Origin: a bacterium UBP18_UBA7526
GTDB lineage: Bacteria > UBP18 > UBA7526
DNA length: 6,599 nt
Assembly: GCA_002478245.1 (NCBI GenBank)
Contig: DLMW01000049.1
Location: forward strand, 2,674-9,272
Reading direction: 5' to 3'
Positions 5,005 to 6,599 of the stretch are shown one piece after another (position 1 is the first letter of the stretch; each line of letters begins with the position of its first letter). Both the position numbers and the translations under genes were made by a program. Below the pieces are notes generated by a model. That model was not told where the DNA came from. It made no database searches and saw only the letters and a program-made list of their open reading frames with translations.

Positions 5005-5046
5005 AGAAATTGTTAATTTTACATTGCTAATTTTTCATTTTGCATC
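5005..5046. repeat. Degenerate AT-rich period-7 tract between ribBA and ribH
   Basis: On the minus strand, 5046 to 5005 divides into GATGCAA, AATGAAA, AATTAGC, AATGTAA, AATTAAC, AATTTCT. AAT starts five successive units and T or G follows. AATGAAA is identical to the centre unit of the cobT tract. This tract takes up much of the 104-base gap, unusually long for this operon. Weak promoter-like words occur, but no pair with good spacing, so I do not call a promoter here. Confidence 0.65.
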
Positions 5047-5075
5047 AATTCCTACTTTCTCACTTTCCCGTTTGC

Positions 5076-6281
5076 TTATCCATTCAATTTAAGGATGTGT
5101 CCTAACTTTTCTTTCTTCGTCTTTAGATATCTCTTGCTTATTCTCGTTGCTGGGATTTCTATGGGAACCCTCTCTACCACTTTCAGGCCATATCCCTCCA
5201 GACCCACGATCTTCCGCGGGTTATTAGTCAAAAGCCTGATATTCTTTAATCCCAAATCCACCAGGATCTGGGCTCCAATCCCGTAATCCCTTAAGTCTGG
5301 CCTAAGTCCCAGTTCAATATTCGCCTCTACCGTGTCCTTTCCCTCATCCTGTAGGTGGTAAGCTCTTAACTTATGCATCAAGCCTATCCCCCTTCCCTCC
5401 TGATGCATATAGAGCAGTACCCCACATTTCTCTTTCGCTATGGCCCTTAGTGCTACCTCGAGCTGTGCCCCGCAGTCGCATCTTAAGGATCTGAAGACTT
5501 CGCCTGTCAGACACCGGGAATGAACCCGAACCAGGACATCCTTCCTTTTCTTAATATCTCCCATGATCAGGGCGATGTGGTGCTCTCTATCCAGGATGCT
5601 CTCATATAATATCCCTTTAAAATCTCCATAATGAGTGGGCAGATCGAAATCCACTATTCTTCTGATCAATTTCTCCCTCTGGCGCCGATATTTAATGAGA
5701 TCGGCAATAGTAACAATCTTCAAATTATGCTTTTTAGCAAGCTTTCTTAGCTCCGGCAAGCGGGCCATGGTTCCATCGGAAGCCAGAATCTCACAGATTA
5801 CCCCTGCCGGATATAGTCCAGCTAATCTTGCCAAGTCTACTGCTGCCTCAGTATGGCCGGCGCGGGCCAGGACCCCTCCCTCCCTATAGCGTAGAGGAAA
5901 GACATGCCCTGGGCGAGCGAGATCCTCTGGCCTTGTCTTGGGATCTAAGACCGTTCTTACGGTTGTCGCGCGATCGTAAGCCGAGATGCCCGTAGTAGTC
6001 CCCTTTTTAGTGTCTATAGATACCGTGAAAGCGGTTCCCAAGAGACTGGTATTCTCCGGCTCCATCAATGAGATATTGAGTTCTTCTAATCTTTTTCCAA
6101 TAATGGAAAGACAGATTAACCCCCGGGCATATCTTGCCATGAAGTTAATCGCCCCTGGGGTTACCCTCTCTGCCGCTATGACCAGGTCCCCCTCATTCTC
6201 CCTGCTCTCATCATCCAAGACGATGACCATCTTCCCCTTTTTAATCTCATTAATCGCTTCCTCTATTGAATCGAACTTCAT
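5076..6281 (-). CDS. ribBA: Bifunctional 3,4-dihydroxy-2-butanone-4-phosphate synthase / GTP cyclohydrolase II
   Basis: Fusion enzyme that supplies both arms of riboflavin synthesis: the N-terminal domain turns ribulose 5-phosphate into dihydroxybutanone phosphate, and the C-terminal domain opens GTP to the pyrimidine precursor. The 401 residues are the usual RibBA length. RibB domain motifs are DDESRENEGDLVIAAE (23-38), GISAYDRATTVRT (98-110), RPGHVFPL (123-130) and RAGHTEAAVDLARLAG (140-155). RibA domain motifs are HSRCLTGEVFRSLRCDCG (254-271) with zinc ligands C257, C268 and C270, then QEGRGIGL (294-301), DYGIGAQIL (332-340) and LTNNPRKIVGLEGYGL (351-366). Both domains look active. The ATG at 6281 overlaps the riboflavin synthase stop in an ATGA, giving coupled translation. 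Confidence 0.98.
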   Translation of the reverse strand: MKFDSIEEAINEIKKGKMVIVLDDESRENEGDLVIAAERVTPGAINFMARYARGLICLSIIGKRLEELNISLMEPENTSLLGTAFTVSIDTKKGTTTGISAYDRATTVRTVLDPKTRPEDLARPGHVFPLRYREGGVLARAGHTEAAVDLARLAGLYPAGVICEILASDGTMARLPELRKLAKKHNLKIVTIADLIKYRRQREKLIRRIVDFDLPTHYGDFKGILYESILDREHHIALIMGDIKKRKDVLVRVHSRCLTGEVFRSLRCDCGAQLEVALRAIAKEKCGVLLYMHQEGRGIGLMHKLRAYHLQDEGKDTVEANIELGLRPDLRDYGIGAQILVDLGLKNIRLLTNNPRKIVGLEGYGLKVVERVPIEIPATRISKRYLKTKKEKLGHILKLNG

Positions 6282-6599
6282 TTCTTCACCTTTAGGTAAC
6301 CGTATTTTTTCAGAAGATCTAAAGTAACGCTTTTCTCTCCCTTTATCATTTTAAAGACGTACTTACCAATCATGTCTCCCTCGAGATTGACCTTATCTCC
6401 CACTTTTTTAAAGCCTAAAGTGGTCACTTCTAAAGTATGAGGGATGATAGAGACACAGAATCTATTTTTGTTAAAATCAACAATGGTCAGACTTATTCCA
6501 TCCAAAGCAATGGAGCCTTTGGGAATGATATAGTCCATAATCTCATCTGGGGCCTCGATCTCGAAGAGAAAAGTGTCTCCTTCCCTAATCTTCTTCTTT
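6278..6599 (-). CDS. ribE: Riboflavin synthase alpha chain, C-terminal part, cut by window edge
   Basis: Final enzyme of riboflavin synthesis, a dismutase that transfers a four-carbon unit between two lumazine molecules. Only the last 106 codons are visible; the frame stays open to 6599, so the methionine codon at 6538 is internal and not the start. The segment matches the second lumazine-binding (barrel) repeat: IPKGSIALDGISLTIVDF, SIIPHTLEVTTL, then GDKVNLEGDMIGKYVFKMI near the C terminus. A family alpha chain has about 200-220 residues, so roughly half is missing. It overlaps ribBA by 4 bases. The riboflavin synthase, ribBA, ribH order agrees with common rib operons, in which ribD would lie further upstream. 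Confidence 0.95.
   Translation of the reverse strand, partial: KKKIREGDTFLFEIEAPDEIMDYIIPKGSIALDGISLTIVDFNKNRFCVSIIPHTLEVTTLGFKKVGDKVNLEGDMIGKYVFKMIKGEKSVTLDLLKKYGYLKVKK

Noticed and set aside
5005..5046. CRISPR-like or mobile-element origin for the AT-rich tracts
   Set aside because: Units are 7 bases with no spacers, there are no terminal inverted repeats or target duplications, and no transposase or cas gene is nearby.

Overview
All genes in this window lie on the minus strand, so transcription runs from high to low coordinates. Read that way, the window starts inside a riboflavin operon (end of riboflavin synthase, then ribBA and ribH). It continues through nusB, a PHP-domain phosphoesterase and a histidine phosphatase, and then crosses a 485-base non-coding control region. 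It ends in a cobalamin nucleotide-loop assembly operon (cobU, cobT, start of cobS). Both edge genes are cut by the window boundary. The genes are tightly packed: two pairs share ATGA stop/start overlaps (riboflavin synthase/ribBA and cobT/cobS), and most starts have purine-rich Shine-Dalgarno sequences.

The content is bacterial (NusB, RibBA fusion, sigma-70-type promoter, B12 riboswitch with an intrinsic terminator). Base composition is moderate, and the proteins are rich in Lys, Glu and Ile. This fits an uncultured bacterium, perhaps anaerobic or thermophilic, but I cannot assign a phylum from the sequence.

Region by region: 6599-4501 carries the lumazine/riboflavin branch. RibBA makes both precursors, RibH joins them into lumazine, and riboflavin synthase makes riboflavin. 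ribH followed by nusB is a common bacterial neighbourhood. 3987-2489 holds two phosphoester hydrolases: a TrpH/YciV-like PHP protein with all its metal ligands, and an RHG-type histidine phosphatase that may be the alpha-ribazole phosphatase CobC or something else. 2488-2004 holds a 40-nt hairpin, a near-consensus promoter, a GC-rich leader hairpin, a cobalamin riboswitch and an intrinsic terminator. 2003-1 holds cobU, cobT and cobS, which together activate the corrinoid, activate the lower ligand and join them.

The layout links flavin synthesis to cobalamin completion. The riboswitch sits after the histidine phosphatase, so only cobU-cobT-cobS should be shut down by B12. The least ordinary signals are short AT-rich tracts with a 7-base period. 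One lies inside the cobT reading frame as five near-perfect heptamers, where loss or gain of one unit would shift the frame. More degenerate ones lie in three intergenic gaps. No undescribed multi-gene system is evident; the novelty is in these repeats, the layered RNA structures of the cob leader, and the two phosphatases without certain roles.
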